From contig CAJUSU010000014.1 of assembly GCA_910589185.1 (NCBI GenBank), positions 207-39,117 of the forward strand: 38,911 bases of DNA. Direction: 5' to 3'. The notes under the pieces are model-generated. The model did no database searches, had not been told where the DNA came from, and worked only from the letters and a program-made list of their open reading frames with translations. A program made the position numbers and the translations under genes. The stretch's first letter is position 1. Every line of letters begins with the position of its first letter. Source of the DNA: an uncultured Clostridia bacterium (GTDB taxonomy: Bacteria; Bacillota; Clostridia; TANB77; CAG-508). Below are positions 16,303 through 25,507 of this stretch, in pieces.

Positions 16303-16331
16303 TTGACAACATAAATTTACAAAAGTAAAAT
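16303..16331 (+). promoter_or_regulatory. Proximal promoter of the adhesin gene
   Basis: TTGACA (16303-16308), 17 bases, TAAAAT (16326-16331), 38 bases before the start codon. It would bypass the structured leader. Confidence 0.65.
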
Positions 16332-16369
16332 AAGAATAAGGTATTATATAAAATAAGGAAGGTAGAAAG

Positions 16370-19300
16370 ATGAAACTAAAAAGAGGAATTTTATTAACAA
16401 TATTAATACTTGCAGTTGTTAGTATTTTAGGAACATCAAATAGTGTTCAAGCAGCAACAGCGGTTAGCAGCAAAACATTAAATATTAAAGCTGTCAGAAG
16501 TTCAGGATATGGCTATAAAGTAGTCAATAATGGAGCTAAATATATCTGGAAAATTTATAATACAAGGAATGATATTAATGAAACATTTTATTGTATTAAA
16601 GGTGGACCAGGATTTGGTGGTGAATCTATGGATTCAGCCATAGGAGAAGCTGAATATACTGAAGTATTTGATATGAGAAAGCCAAGTACCATTACTACAA
16701 CTTATCGTACGCCTATCTCTCTTATTTATGGGACTAAGGATTATGAAAGGTTAATGTGGGTATTAGACCAATGCTATATACCAGCTAAAAATAATGCATC
16801 TACTGAAGATAGAAAAGTAGCAGAAGACAGTAAAAAGGCTTTATTAGATGCAGTAGAAGCATATGCAAAGAAATATCCACAAGTATATCCAAATACTAGT
16901 GATTTTAATGATAGATTAGTAGATAATTTAACAAATGACGATATCGATGCTATTCAACAGTTAGCAGTTTGGTATTATACCAATGATGATGCATATCATG
17001 TAGACAACAATCCAACTATTCAATTAGGATATCAAGATAATAGTTATAGTAGTCTTAGTCCAAGTGATGATGAAGATAATGCAAGAATCCATGCTATGGA
17101 TGCCCTATTTGCTTATTTAACACAAACACCAAAAGCAGCAGGATTTAGTTATGATTATGAAACAGATGGTGAAACTTCTAGTCCAGTAGAAATTAAACAA
17201 ACAAATCCAATTGTAGTGACAGAAGGAAATAGACATATTGTAGGACCATATACAATCAATCAATTAAGAAATATTACTTATACTTTAAATGCTACATTTA
17301 CAGATGGAAATGGAACAACAATTACTGATGTAAAATTCTTAAATAGCAGTAAAGTAGAAGTATCAGGAGCTACTATTAAAGATATGGTAGGAAACAATAA
17401 AGTTTTCTATATTTCTATACCACAGGCAACAAATGCAACTAATATTAGAATGAGTATTACAGGTAATTATTTTGATACAACAATTAATTACTGGTCAGTA
17501 GCAAACCCAGATCCAAGAAGAGATCAACCAGTAGTACAAGTTGAAAAAGGAAATAAACCAATTACAGGACATATTGATGCTCAAAAAGAACCAGACAAGG
17601 AATTTGACTTAGCATTAAGAAAATTTATTACTTCTATCAATGGAAAAACATTGACAGGAAGTGATAGCAGAGTTCCAACGATTAGCTCTACAGAATTACA
17701 AAACTTAGCAAACAAACAAGCAACAGGTTGTAACAGTACAACAGCCAATAAAGTACATAGAAAAGATGCTTTAAAAGTAAAAACTGGTGATAAAGTAGTT
17801 TATACGATTCGTATCTATAACGAAGGAGAAATTAGTGGATTTGCCACAAAAGTAACGGATTATTTACCAGACGGATTAAAATTCTTACCAGCAAATGAAA
17901 GTACAATAAATGCAGCTTACGGCTGGACTAATCCATCAGGTGATGGAAAAACAATCGAAACAGTATATTTAGCAAATCATAAGATAGATGCTTTTAACGG
18001 AACAAACTTAGATTATGAGGATTTACAAATAGAATGTGAAGTAATTGCTACACCAGGAGAAACGGCTAAAAGTATGAAAAACGTAGCAGAAATTACAGAA
18101 CATAGAGATGAAAATGGTAATACAGGTACTAATTTAAAAGATCGTGATTCAACACCAGGAAGCTTAACGAATAACCAAATTAATAACTATGGAGAACAAC
18201 CAAATAATTATCAAGATGATGACGACTTTGAACATTTAATTATGGAACCAACAGTGCCAAAGAAATTTGACTTGGCTTTAAGAAAATTTATTACTTCTAT
18301 TGATGGAAAAACATTAACAGGAGACAATAGTAGAGAACCAGTTATTACAGCAGAGGAACTTCAAAGACTAGCAAATCAACAAGCAACAGGAATTAATAAT
18401 ACATCTGCTAAAAAAGAACATAGAAAAGATCCTTTAACTGTTCAAACAGGTAATAAAGTGGTTTATACCATTCGTGTATATAATGAAGGTGAAGTAGCAG
18501 GTTGGGCAACACAGATTACAGACCATTTACCAAGTGGATTAAAATTTGTGCCAGCAGCAGAAAGTACAATCAATAGTACTTATGGTTGGACAGTATCAGA
18601 AGATGGAAAAACAGTTACAACTAATTATTTAGCAGCAGAAAATAAGAAAATTAATGCCTTCAATGGAACAACTTTGGATTATGAAGATGTACAAATTGAA
18701 TGTGAAGTAATGGCTGTTGCGGGAGCAGGTACAAAGACTCTAAAAAATATTGCAGAAATTACAGGAAATAAAGATGAAGATGGTAATACAAATAGAGATT
18801 TAGATCAAGATTCAAAACCAGGAAATCTTACAGATGACCAAATTAAGAATTATGGAACAACTAGTAAAGAAGATGATGATGATTTTGAAGATCTAAAATT
18901 ACTACCAAAAAATGAAAAAATATTTGACTTATCTTTAAGAAAATTTATTAGCGATGTAAAAACAAATGGAAAATCACATGTTCTAACAAGTAGAGAGTCA
19001 GTTGTTGACACAAAACCATTATTAGAAGGAGAAAATACTGCAAATTATAATCACACAAAGAAACCAGTAGGTGTATCTAATAATGATATTGTAACTTATA
19101 CGATTAGAGTATATAACGAAGGTCAAATAGATGGATATGTGACAGAAATTAAAGATCATTTACCACCACAATTGGAATTCTTAATTGATGATGAATTAAA
19201 TAAACAATATGGATGGCAAATCGTAGAAGAATCTAATGGAAGAGTTGTCAAAACAGATATTACATCTCCAAAAACAACAAATTCAGCTAATAGAGATTTA

Positions 19301-20863
19301 ATCTATGCAGACAGAAGCGAAGGAAATGACAAAGTTCTATTAAAAGCATTTGGTTATGAAGAAGGAGATACTTTAGACTATATAGATGTACAAATTAGAT
19401 GTAAAGTAAAAGAAAATATTAATTTATATCAAAAAATTACTAATATAGCAGAAATATCAGAATTTACAGATAAAGAAGGACTTGAAGTAGAAGATAGAGA
19501 CTCACAAGAAGACAATACAACAATTCCATCAGATGAGACATTGCCAGAATACAAAGATCCAGAAATTGAAAGTGGAAAAGAATACATTGAAGGACAACAA
19601 GATGATGATGACTTTGAAAAATTAGAATTAAGAATTTTTGACTTAGCTTTAAGAAAATTCATTACAGGTGTTACAAATGGAGAAAAGACAACAGAGATTA
19701 CAAACCGTGCACCAGTATTTGTAAAAAATGGTACAGAGTACAGCTATGAACACACAAAAGAACCAGTAGATGTAGCAAATGGAAATATTGTTATCTACAC
19801 TTTAAGAATTTTCAATGAAGGAAATGTAGCAGGATATGCAAGTAAAGTAAAAGATGATTTACCACAAGGATTAGAATTTTTACCAGAACATAGTATTAAC
19901 ACAGCATTCCAATGGAAAATGTACAAAGAAGATGGAACTGAAACAAAGGAAGTATCAGAAGCAAAATATATAGAAACTGACTTCTTATCAAAAGACAAAG
20001 AGAAAACAGAAAAAGAAAATCTAATTAGTGCATTTAATCCAGCAACTATGGATATGCCAGATTATAAAGATGTAAAAATTGCATTCAAAGTAACAGAGCC
20101 AAATACATCAGACAGAATTATCATCAATCAAGCACAAATTTCAGATGATAGTGACGAAGACGGAAATCCAGTAGATGATGTAGATTCAACACCAGATGAA
20201 TGGAATGAAGGAGAAGATGACCAAGATATAGAAAAAATCAAAGTAAAATACTTTGATTTAAGTCTAAAAAAATGGGTAACAGAAAGTATTGTAACAGTTG
20301 ACGGAAAAACAACAGTTACTAAATCTGGTCATACAGGAAATGAAAATCCAGAACCACCAATGAAGGTAGAAATTCCATATGGAAAAACAAACACGATTGT
20401 AGTAAAATTCAGATTCAATATCAAGGTAACCAATGAAGGAGAAATTGCAGGTTACGCAAAAGAAATTGAAGATTATATTCCAGCAGGATTAAAATTTGTA
20501 GCAAAAGATAATCCAAAATGGAAAGAAAAAGATGGAAGAGTAACAACAGACCAATTAAAAGATAAATTGTTACAACCAGGAGAAAGCGCAACAGTAAATA
20601 TTGTATTAACTTGGATTAATGGCAAAAACAACATGGGTGAAAAAGTAAACTGGGCAGAAATTAGTAAAGATGAAAATGAATATAATTCACCAGATATTGA
20701 CTCAACTCCAGGAAACAAAGTAAAAGGAGAAGACGATATTGACCAAGCACCAGTATTATTAGCACCAGCAACAGGTTCAAGCCAAACATATGCAATATTA
20801 GTTCTAGGATGCACAAGTATTTTAGCAGGAGGAATTTTCTTAATTAAGAAATATGTAATCTAG
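16370..20863 (+). CDS. Thioester-domain adhesin with five DUF11-like repeats and wall-anchor signal
   Basis: A 1497-residue surface protein; ATG 16370 follows GGAAGG. The signal peptide (residues 1-28) ends in SVQAA. A TQXA-type thioester domain covers about 35-260, with Cys75 in ETFYCIKGG and Gln197 in AIQQLAVWYY, the pair that forms the internal thioester for covalent host attachment. After a linker, five repeats begin at about residues 409, 632, 852, 1089 and 1294. Each opens with FDL(A/S)LRKFI or a variant and contains YTIR(I/V)YNEGE...DYLP.GL.F, the DUF11/isopeptide-type fold, with acidic linkers such as QDDDDFE between them. The C-terminus is LAPATGS, a hydrophobic segment and KKYVI, an LPXTG-like sortase signal with a variant motif. 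Repeats 1 and 2 are the most alike. No sortase is in the window. Confidence 0.88.
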   Translation: MKLKRGILLTILILAVVSILGTSNSVQAATAVSSKTLNIKAVRSSGYGYKVVNNGAKYIWKIYNTRNDINETFYCIKGGPGFGGESMDSAIGEAEYTEVFDMRKPSTITTTYRTPISLIYGTKDYERLMWVLDQCYIPAKNNASTEDRKVAEDSKKALLDAVEAYAKKYPQVYPNTSDFNDRLVDNLTNDDIDAIQQLAVWYYTNDDAYHVDNNPTIQLGYQDNSYSSLSPSDDEDNARIHAMDALFAYLTQTPKAAGFSYDYETDGETSSPVEIKQTNPIVVTEGNRHIVGPYTINQLRNITYTLNATFTDGNGTTITDVKFLNSSKVEVSGATIKDMVGNNKVFYISIPQATNATNIRMSITGNYFDTTINYWSVANPDPRRDQPVVQVEKGNKPITGHIDAQKEPDKEFDLALRKFITSINGKTLTGSDSRVPTISSTELQNLANKQATGCNSTTANKVHRKDALKVKTGDKVVYTIRIYNEGEISGFATKVTDYLPDGLKFLPANESTINAAYGWTNPSGDGKTIETVYLANHKIDAFNGTNLDYEDLQIECEVIATPGETAKSMKNVAEITEHRDENGNTGTNLKDRDSTPGSLTNNQINNYGEQPNNYQDDDDFEHLIMEPTVPKKFDLALRKFITSIDGKTLTGDNSREPVITAEELQRLANQQATGINNTSAKKEHRKDPLTVQTGNKVVYTIRVYNEGEVAGWATQITDHLPSGLKFVPAAESTINSTYGWTVSEDGKTVTTNYLAAENKKINAFNGTTLDYEDVQIECEVMAVAGAGTKTLKNIAEITGNKDEDGNTNRDLDQDSKPGNLTDDQIKNYGTTSKEDDDDFEDLKLLPKNEKIFDLSLRKFISDVKTNGKSHVLTSRESVVDTKPLLEGENTANYNHTKKPVGVSNNDIVTYTIRVYNEGQIDGYVTEIKDHLPPQLEFLIDDELNKQYGWQIVEESNGRVVKTDITSPKTTNSANRDLIYADRSEGNDKVLLKAFGYEEGDTLDYIDVQIRCKVKENINLYQKITNIAEISEFTDKEGLEVEDRDSQEDNTTIPSDETLPEYKDPEIESGKEYIEGQQDDDDFEKLELRIFDLALRKFITGVTNGEKTTEITNRAPVFVKNGTEYSYEHTKEPVDVANGNIVIYTLRIFNEGNVAGYASKVKDDLPQGLEFLPEHSINTAFQWKMYKEDGTETKEVSEAKYIETDFLSKDKEKTEKENLISAFNPATMDMPDYKDVKIAFKVTEPNTSDRIIINQAQISDDSDEDGNPVDDVDSTPDEWNEGEDDQDIEKIKVKYFDLSLKKWVTESIVTVDGKTTVTKSGHTGNENPEPPMKVEIPYGKTNTIVVKFRFNIKVTNEGEIAGYAKEIEDYIPAGLKFVAKDNPKWKEKDGRVTTDQLKDKLLQPGESATVNIVLTWINGKNNMGEKVNWAEISKDENEYNSPDIDSTPGNKVKGEDDIDQAPVLLAPATGSSQTYAILVLGCTSILAGGIFLIKKYVI

Positions 20864-20866
20864 TAG

Positions 20867-20890
20867 AAAACGGGCAATAGCCCGTTTTTT
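20867..20890 (+). terminator. Terminator after the adhesin gene
   Basis: AAAACGGGC (20867-20875), loop AATA, GCCCGTTTT (20880-20888) and more T's. Confidence 0.93.
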
Positions 20891-20955
20891 ATTTTTTCTT
20901 AGTTCTAGGAAAGTGCTATATAGCACTTAACGTAGAAATAAGTTATGCGAATAAT

Positions 20956-21005
20956 ACAACATCTTAAAAGCTTTGCTTTTTAGATGTTGTTAATTCGTTT
21001 TTTTT
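20956..21005 (+). terminator. Second hairpin with T-run in the adhesin/Ig-protein gap
   Basis: ACAACATCT (20956-20964) pairs with AGATGTTGT (20982-20990), with an inner AAAGC/GCTTT stem. Eight T's follow at 20998-21005. A small palindrome AGTGCTATATAGCACT lies upstream at about 20912-20927. Confidence 0.6.
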
Positions 21006-21013
21006 AAAAAATG

Positions 21014-21042
21014 TTTACATTAAAAAGTGCGTATGATATAAT
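21014..21042 (+). promoter_or_regulatory. Sigma-A promoter of the Ig-like/GGDEF unit
   Basis: TTTACA (21014-21019), 17 bases, TATAAT (21037-21042). Confidence 0.75.
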
Positions 21043-21115
21043 TAATTTGTAGTAATATAATTACAATTATTGTACAAAATAGATAAAAACAAACTAAAAA
21101 GTGAGGAGAATACAA

Positions 21116-22063
21116 ATGAACCAAATCCTTATGATAGAAAAGAAAAAGAAACAAACAAAACAAAAAAGTTCAGGTAGCGGAGGGGCAATAGAAACAAAAA
21201 GTATTGTTCGCTTTTTTGCTATTGTAATTATCGTATTTGGTATTATTTTAATGGGACAAGGTTCATATGCAATTTACAAAGAAGCGGCAGATAAAAATCC
21301 AGCCAATATGCCAAAGGTAATGGTTAGTAGAGAAAGTGACAAAGTTATTGTTAGTGTAGAACATACAACTGAAATTTCTAAAGTTATTTATTCTTGGAAT
21401 AATGGAGAAGCTACAGAAGTGCCACAAGGAGGATTAACAGCTTATGAGGAAATCTTACTTCCAAACCAGAATAGTATTTTAAATATTACAATTGAAGATA
21501 TGAAAGGTAAAAAAGCTCATTATCAAAAAGAATATATTGTAGAAGGGCTAGATATTACTAAACCAAAGATTGATATAAAAGTGGCAGACGGAAGCAAAAA
21601 AATGATAATTACTGCAGAAGATGAAACAGCTATGGCATATTTATCATATCAATGGGAAGATGGAGAGGTTGTGAGAGAAGAAGCAACAACAGAAAATCAA
21701 ACAAAAATAGAAAAACAAATTGACTTAACACCAGGAACAAAGAAAATTACAATTATAGCAGAGGATAGCAGTGGAAATATAGAGCAAATGGAAAAAGAAA
21801 TTGTTGCTACTACTTCAGAACCAAAAATGCAATTAATTAGAAATGGTAGAGAATTTATTATAGAGGCATCTGATGAAGATGGAATCAAAGAGATTAAGTT
21901 AAACTTAAATGGTAAGCAATATGTAAATCCAGTAGATAACCAAAAATATATTAAAATAGGTCCAGCTATGTTACAAGAAGGAAATAATACTATTTTAGTA
22001 GAAGTAACCAATGTTAATGGATATACTAAAAAGGCAAAAACAGAAATTAGATATCCACAATAA
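21116..22063 (+). CDS. Membrane-anchored Ig-like repeat protein
   Basis: A 315-residue protein. ATG 21116 is chosen because GTGAGGAGAA, which includes the upstream in-frame GTG 21101, is its Shine-Dalgarno. A basic, Lys- and Gln-rich cytosolic tail is followed by one hydrophobic segment (about residues 34-56, FFAIVIIVFGIILMGQGSYA). The outside part consists of about three beta-rich repeats of roughly 80 residues: ESDKVIVSVEHTTEISKVIY, then ADGSKKMIITAEDETAMAYL, then NGREFIIEASDEDGIKEIKL. These look like bacterial Ig-like modules, as in proteins carrying wall-associated beta-sandwich repeats. There is no catalytic motif. The GGDEF gene follows after 27 bases, so the two are cotranscribed. The role is unknown. 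Confidence 0.8.
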   Translation: MNQILMIEKKKKQTKQKSSGSGGAIETKSIVRFFAIVIIVFGIILMGQGSYAIYKEAADKNPANMPKVMVSRESDKVIVSVEHTTEISKVIYSWNNGEATEVPQGGLTAYEEILLPNQNSILNITIEDMKGKKAHYQKEYIVEGLDITKPKIDIKVADGSKKMIITAEDETAMAYLSYQWEDGEVVREEATTENQTKIEKQIDLTPGTKKITIIAEDSSGNIEQMEKEIVATTSEPKMQLIRNGREFIIEASDEDGIKEIKLNLNGKQYVNPVDNQKYIKIGPAMLQEGNNTILVEVTNVNGYTKKAKTEIRYPQ

Positions 22064-22090
22064 AAAAGAAAACAAATGAAGGAGAAAAAC

Positions 22091-23068
22091 ATGGCGCAAG
22101 AAATTTATATCATTGATAATGACAATGAGTTAAAAAGTAAGCTAGTAGACATTTTCAAAAAAGAAAAAGAATACAAATTTAAAAAAGCTAAAACAACTGA
22201 AATTGAAAATGTTTTAAAGAATATTCCTGCATTAATCATTATTAATGAAGATGGAATACAAGAAGATATTATCAAGTTATGTAACCAAATTCGTGAAAAT
22301 GAAGATAACAGTATTACTCCAATTATTGTAATATCTTCTAATAAAGAAAAAGAACACAGAGTTGAAATTTTAAAGGCATGTGTAGAGCACTATATTAAAG
22401 TGCCAATTGATGAAGAATATTTATACTATACTATTAAAAATGTCATACGTTTATTAGATACAAATCGTAGAGTAAGTCCTTTAACTGGATTACCAGGAAA
22501 TGTTCAAATTCAAGCAGAAATGAAAAAGCGTTTATTGAATAAGGAAGAATTTGCTATTTTATATATCGACTTAGATAATTTTAAGGCATATAACGATATA
22601 TATGGTTTTCTTAATGGAGATGAAATTATTAAATTCACCTCTAGATGTATTTTAAAGCATGTTCACGACATGGAAACAGAAGATAGTTTTGTAGGACATA
22701 TTGGAGGAGACGATTTTGTTGCTATTGTTTCTAATATTGAATGTGAACATACTTGTCAGGATATTGTTTTAGAATTTGAAAGTGGAGTGAAAAAATATTT
22801 TAACGAAGAGGATCTTGAAAAAGGCTATTTAGAAGTACCAAATAGAAAATGTATTTTAGAGCAATTCCCACTTACTACTATTTCTATTGGAGTAGTAATT
22901 GTAGACAAAGGAAGATTTCACAATGTATTAGAAATAGGAGAAGTAGCAGCACAGGTAAAACACTTAGCAAAAGTCACACCAGGAAGTACCTATATTATTG
23001 ACAGAAGAAAAAATGGAGATGAGGTGCCAAGTTGCGCTATACCAAAAAGGAATAAGAAAATAAACTAA
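22091..23068 (+). CDS. GGDEF protein with degenerate receiver domain (putative diguanylate cyclase)
   Basis: A 325-residue soluble protein. ATG 22091 is preferred over ATG 22076, since AAGGAG at 22078-22083 would be its Shine-Dalgarno. Residues 1-120 have a receiver-like fold (EIYIIDNDNELKSKL, IIVISSNKEKEHRVEILKAC, YIKVPIDEEY). The phospho-acceptor position reads IIINED, with Asn where Asp is expected, so phosphorylation is doubtful. The GGDEF domain (about 127-305) has SPLTGLPG, ILYIDLDNFKAYND and the active loop HIGGDDFVAI (GGDDF rather than GGDEF). The product-inhibition motif RxxD before the loop is missing. It may make c-di-GMP without feedback or act only as a sensor. It lies downstream of the adhesin and Ig-like proteins. 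Confidence 0.87.
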   Translation: MAQEIYIIDNDNELKSKLVDIFKKEKEYKFKKAKTTEIENVLKNIPALIIINEDGIQEDIIKLCNQIRENEDNSITPIIVISSNKEKEHRVEILKACVEHYIKVPIDEEYLYYTIKNVIRLLDTNRRVSPLTGLPGNVQIQAEMKKRLLNKEEFAILYIDLDNFKAYNDIYGFLNGDEIIKFTSRCILKHVHDMETEDSFVGHIGGDDFVAIVSNIECEHTCQDIVLEFESGVKKYFNEEDLEKGYLEVPNRKCILEQFPLTTISIGVVIVDKGRFHNVLEIGEVAAQVKHLAKVTPGSTYIIDRRKNGDEVPSCAIPKRNKKIN

Positions 23069-23072
23069 TATA

Positions 23073-23104
23073 AAGCAGATATGAAATATCATATCTGTTT
23101 TATA
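23073..23104 (+). terminator. Terminator after the GGDEF gene
   Basis: The hairpin 23073-23084 with 23089-23100 (AGCAGATATGA/TCATATCTGTT) is followed by a short T/A stretch. Confidence 0.7.
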
Positions 23105-23143
23105 AATATTAACATAATATTTTAGATAAAGAAGGGGAAGAAT

Positions 23144-23731
23144 ATGGAGAAAGAAATTATTGTTGCATCAAATAATAAAGGAAAAATAAGAGAAATAGAA
23201 GATATTTTAAAGGGATATAAAGTAATATCCATGAAAGATTTAGGAATTGATATAGAAATAGAAGAAGATGGAGAGACTTTTGAAGAAAATGCTTTAATCA
23301 AAGCAAGAACCATTGCAAGAATGACGGGAAAATTATGTATAGCTGATGATAGTGGACTATGTATGGAAGCATTTGACGGGTTTCCAGGTATTAAGACAGC
23401 TAGATTTTTAGGAGAAAATGCAACTCAAGCAGAGAGAAATAATTATATAGTAGAAAAGGTACAAGGGTTGCCAAGAGAAAAAAGAAAATGTAAATTTGTT
23501 TGTACTATTGCAGTAGTTATTCCAGAAAGAGAAGAAAAAACCTTTACAGGAGAATTAGAAGGATATATTACAACTGAAATAAGAGTAGAAGGCGGTTTTG
23601 GTATGGATCCAATCTTTGAATTAGAAGATGGAAAAACTCTTGCAGAAATTGGAACACAAGCCAAAGATAAGATAAGCCATAGGTATAAAGCACTAGTACA
23701 ACTAAGAGATTATCTAGAGAATGTTATGTAA
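23144..23731 (+). CDS. rdgB: XTP/dITP pyrophosphatase (Ham1/RdgB)
   Basis: A house-cleaning nucleotide pyrophosphatase that hydrolyses dITP, dXTP and XTP to monophosphates, preventing their incorporation into DNA. The 195 residues match the family length. Motifs are IIVASNNKGKIREIEDIL at the N-terminus (substrate loop), EEDGETFEENALIKA, IADDSGLCMEAFDGFPGIKT (metal and base binding), GGFGMDPIFE and KDKISHRYKAL near the end. ATG 23144 follows AAGAAGGGGAAG. Its stop precedes the carboxypeptidase gene by 160 bases with no terminator, so cotranscription is likely. Confidence 0.95.
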   Translation: MEKEIIVASNNKGKIREIEDILKGYKVISMKDLGIDIEIEEDGETFEENALIKARTIARMTGKLCIADDSGLCMEAFDGFPGIKTARFLGENATQAERNNYIVEKVQGLPREKRKCKFVCTIAVVIPEREEKTFTGELEGYITTEIRVEGGFGMDPIFELEDGKTLAEIGTQAKDKISHRYKALVQLRDYLENVM

Positions 23732-23891
23732 AACATATAAGACAAGCTTAGAAAAGACTAGAATACAAGAAAAAGATAGTTATCAAATTTCGGAAATAAA
23801 AAGACGAATAACTAGAAAAAATTTCTCATACAATAGAATGGAACTTGATTTCAAAAAAGTAAAATCAAGTAAAAGTATGGGAGATTTTTTT

Positions 23892-25184
23892 ATGGAAACT
23901 AGAAAAAAAGAACAAAATATTATGGTAAACAAAGAGGGGCTACAGCTAAAAATGAGAGCAAAAATGCTACTATTAATAGTTACCATAATATTCGCACTAT
24001 TTAGCAATACAGCAATATGCTACGCAGACCTAGAAGATGAAGAAGAAATAGATTTACAGGAAATTCAAAAAGAGGTTGTGCAGGCTTCCAAAACTATAAC
24101 AGGAGAACCAAAATTAAATGCCAAAATAGGTCTTGTTTTTGATAGAGCTTCTAAGACTATTTTATATGAAAAGAATGGACTAAAACAGGTTCCGATGGCA
24201 AGTACAACTAAAATAATGACAGCAATTGTTGTACTCGAAAATGCAGACTTAACAGATGTTGTAACAATAGATAAAAAAGCAGCAGGAACAGGGGGCTCAA
24301 GATTAGGGTTAAAAGTAAATGATAAGATAACAGTACATGATTTATTATATGGGCTTATGTTAAAGTCAGGCAATGATACAGCAGTTGCTTTAGCAATACA
24401 TGTGGGAGGAAGCATAGAAGGCTTTGCAGAAATGATGAATAAAACAGCTCAGGAAATGGGATGGGTCAATAGTCATTTTATAACGCCACACGGACTAGAT
24501 GCACAAGGACATTATACAACAGCCTATGAACTTGCTTGCATGGCAGACTATGCCTTGCAAAATCCAAAATTTAAAGAAATTGTTAGCACAAAGACTTATA
24601 CAGTAACGATTAATGGAAGACCACAAGTTATTTCCAATACAAATGAATTATTAGGATATTTGGACGGAGTATATGGTGTAAAAACAGGTTTTACCAACGG
24701 AGCCAATAGATGTTTAGTTACAGCATGCAAAAGAGGAGATTTTGATATTATAACTGTTGTATTAGGAGCAGATACAAAGAAAATTAGGACACAAGATAGC
24801 ATAAGCCTAATAGAATATACACATAAGAACTATCAAGTAGTAAATTTAGAAGAAATTATAAAAGAAAAATTTGAAAATTGGAAACAATTGAATGAAAGGC
24901 GCATATATATTAATAAAGGAAAAACAAATCAAATACATATACAGTTAGAAGAGATGCCATATAAAACAATGACAGTTAAAAATACAGAAGTAGACAATAT
25001 AGAACTTGAAATGAATAGTCTATATTATTTAGAAGCTCCTGTACAAGAAAAGCAGACAATAGGAAATGTAAAAGTACATATAAAGGATAAAACAATAGGA
25101 ACATTAAATATACAAAATCAAAAAGTTATAGAAAAGAAGGACGTAAAGGACTATTTTATGGATTTTTTAAGCCTATTACCTTGA
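23892..25184 (+). CDS. dac: D-alanyl-D-alanine carboxypeptidase (DacF/PBP5 family)
   Basis: A serine peptidase S11 that trims the terminal D-Ala of peptidoglycan stem peptides. The open frame extends up to 23721, inside rdgB, but no Shine-Dalgarno is there. ATG 23892 has GGGAG eight bases upstream and gives about 430 residues, so it is chosen. A signal peptide follows a long n-region (hydrophobic stretch LLLIVTIIFALFSNTAICYA, about residues 25-45). Catalytic motifs counted from this start are Ser104-x-x-Lys107 (ASTTK), Ser159-Gly-Asn161 and Lys264-Thr-Gly266. A PBP5-type beta-rich C-terminal domain ends with an amphipathic tail (DYFMDFLSLLP), which may bind the membrane. In Bacillus the related dacF is a sporulation gene; that parallel is inference. 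Confidence 0.9.
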   Translation: METRKKEQNIMVNKEGLQLKMRAKMLLLIVTIIFALFSNTAICYADLEDEEEIDLQEIQKEVVQASKTITGEPKLNAKIGLVFDRASKTILYEKNGLKQVPMASTTKIMTAIVVLENADLTDVVTIDKKAAGTGGSRLGLKVNDKITVHDLLYGLMLKSGNDTAVALAIHVGGSIEGFAEMMNKTAQEMGWVNSHFITPHGLDAQGHYTTAYELACMADYALQNPKFKEIVSTKTYTVTINGRPQVISNTNELLGYLDGVYGVKTGFTNGANRCLVTACKRGDFDIITVVLGADTKKIRTQDSISLIEYTHKNYQVVNLEEIIKEKFENWKQLNERRIYINKGKTNQIHIQLEEMPYKTMTVKNTEVDNIELEMNSLYYLEAPVQEKQTIGNVKVHIKDKTIGTLNIQNQKVIEKKDVKDYFMDFLSLLP

Positions 25185-25209
25185 CTTTTTCATAGAATTT
25201 TGATATTAT
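25181..25209 (+). promoter_or_regulatory. Sigma-A promoter of the tRNA pair
   Basis: TTGACT (25181-25186), 17 bases, TATTAT (25204-25209); the -35 overlaps the carboxypeptidase stop codon. Confidence 0.7.
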
Positions 25210-25244
25210 AAGTATGCTTGATTTCTATAAGGTTAAGCATAGCT

Positions 25245-25318
25245 GCAGGTATAGTTTAGTGGTAAAACATAACCTTGCCAAGGTTAAGTTACGGGTCCGA
25301 TTCCCGTTACCTGCTCCA
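25245..25318 (+). tRNA. tRNA-Gly (GCC anticodon), CCA encoded
   Basis: Acceptor arms GCAGGTA and TACCTGC pair fully. The anticodon stem TAACC/GGTTA encloses the loop TTGCCAA, giving anticodon GCC. The T-arm contains GTCCGATTC, and CCA is encoded at 25316-25318. Confidence 0.95.
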
Positions 25319-25323
25319 AATAT

Positions 25324-25397
25324 GGCGCTATAGCCAAGTGGTAAGGCACGAGTCTGCAAAACTCTGATCCCCGGTTCAAATCCGGGTGGCGCCTCCA
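25324..25397 (+). tRNA. tRNA-Cys (GCA anticodon), CCA encoded
   Basis: Acceptor arm GGCGCTA pairs with TGGCGCC (one G-U). The anticodon stem encloses the loop CTGCAAA, giving anticodon GCA. The T-arm has GGTTCAAATCC. It lies 5 bases after tRNA-Gly and shares its transcript. Confidence 0.95.
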
Positions 25398-25405
25398 ATA
25401 GACAG

Positions 25406-25437
25406 AAATACTCTCTGCATAAGGGAGTATTTTTGTT
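25406..25437 (+). terminator. Terminator of the tRNA transcript
   Basis: AAATACTCTC (25406-25415) pairs with GGGAGTATTT (25423-25432), allowing a G-U pair, followed by a T-run. Confidence 0.8.
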
Positions 25438-25507
25438 TTGTCTGCTTGTATTTTCTTAGAATATGCTGTATAGTAGTAAAAGATAGAGAAAAGATTATTT
25501 AATGTGA

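Noticed and set aside
23721..23891. Long N-terminal extension of the carboxypeptidase, starting inside rdgB
   Set aside because: There is no ribosome site at 23721, and a basic 57-residue extension before a signal peptide is unlikely. ATG 23892 has a suitable Shine-Dalgarno.
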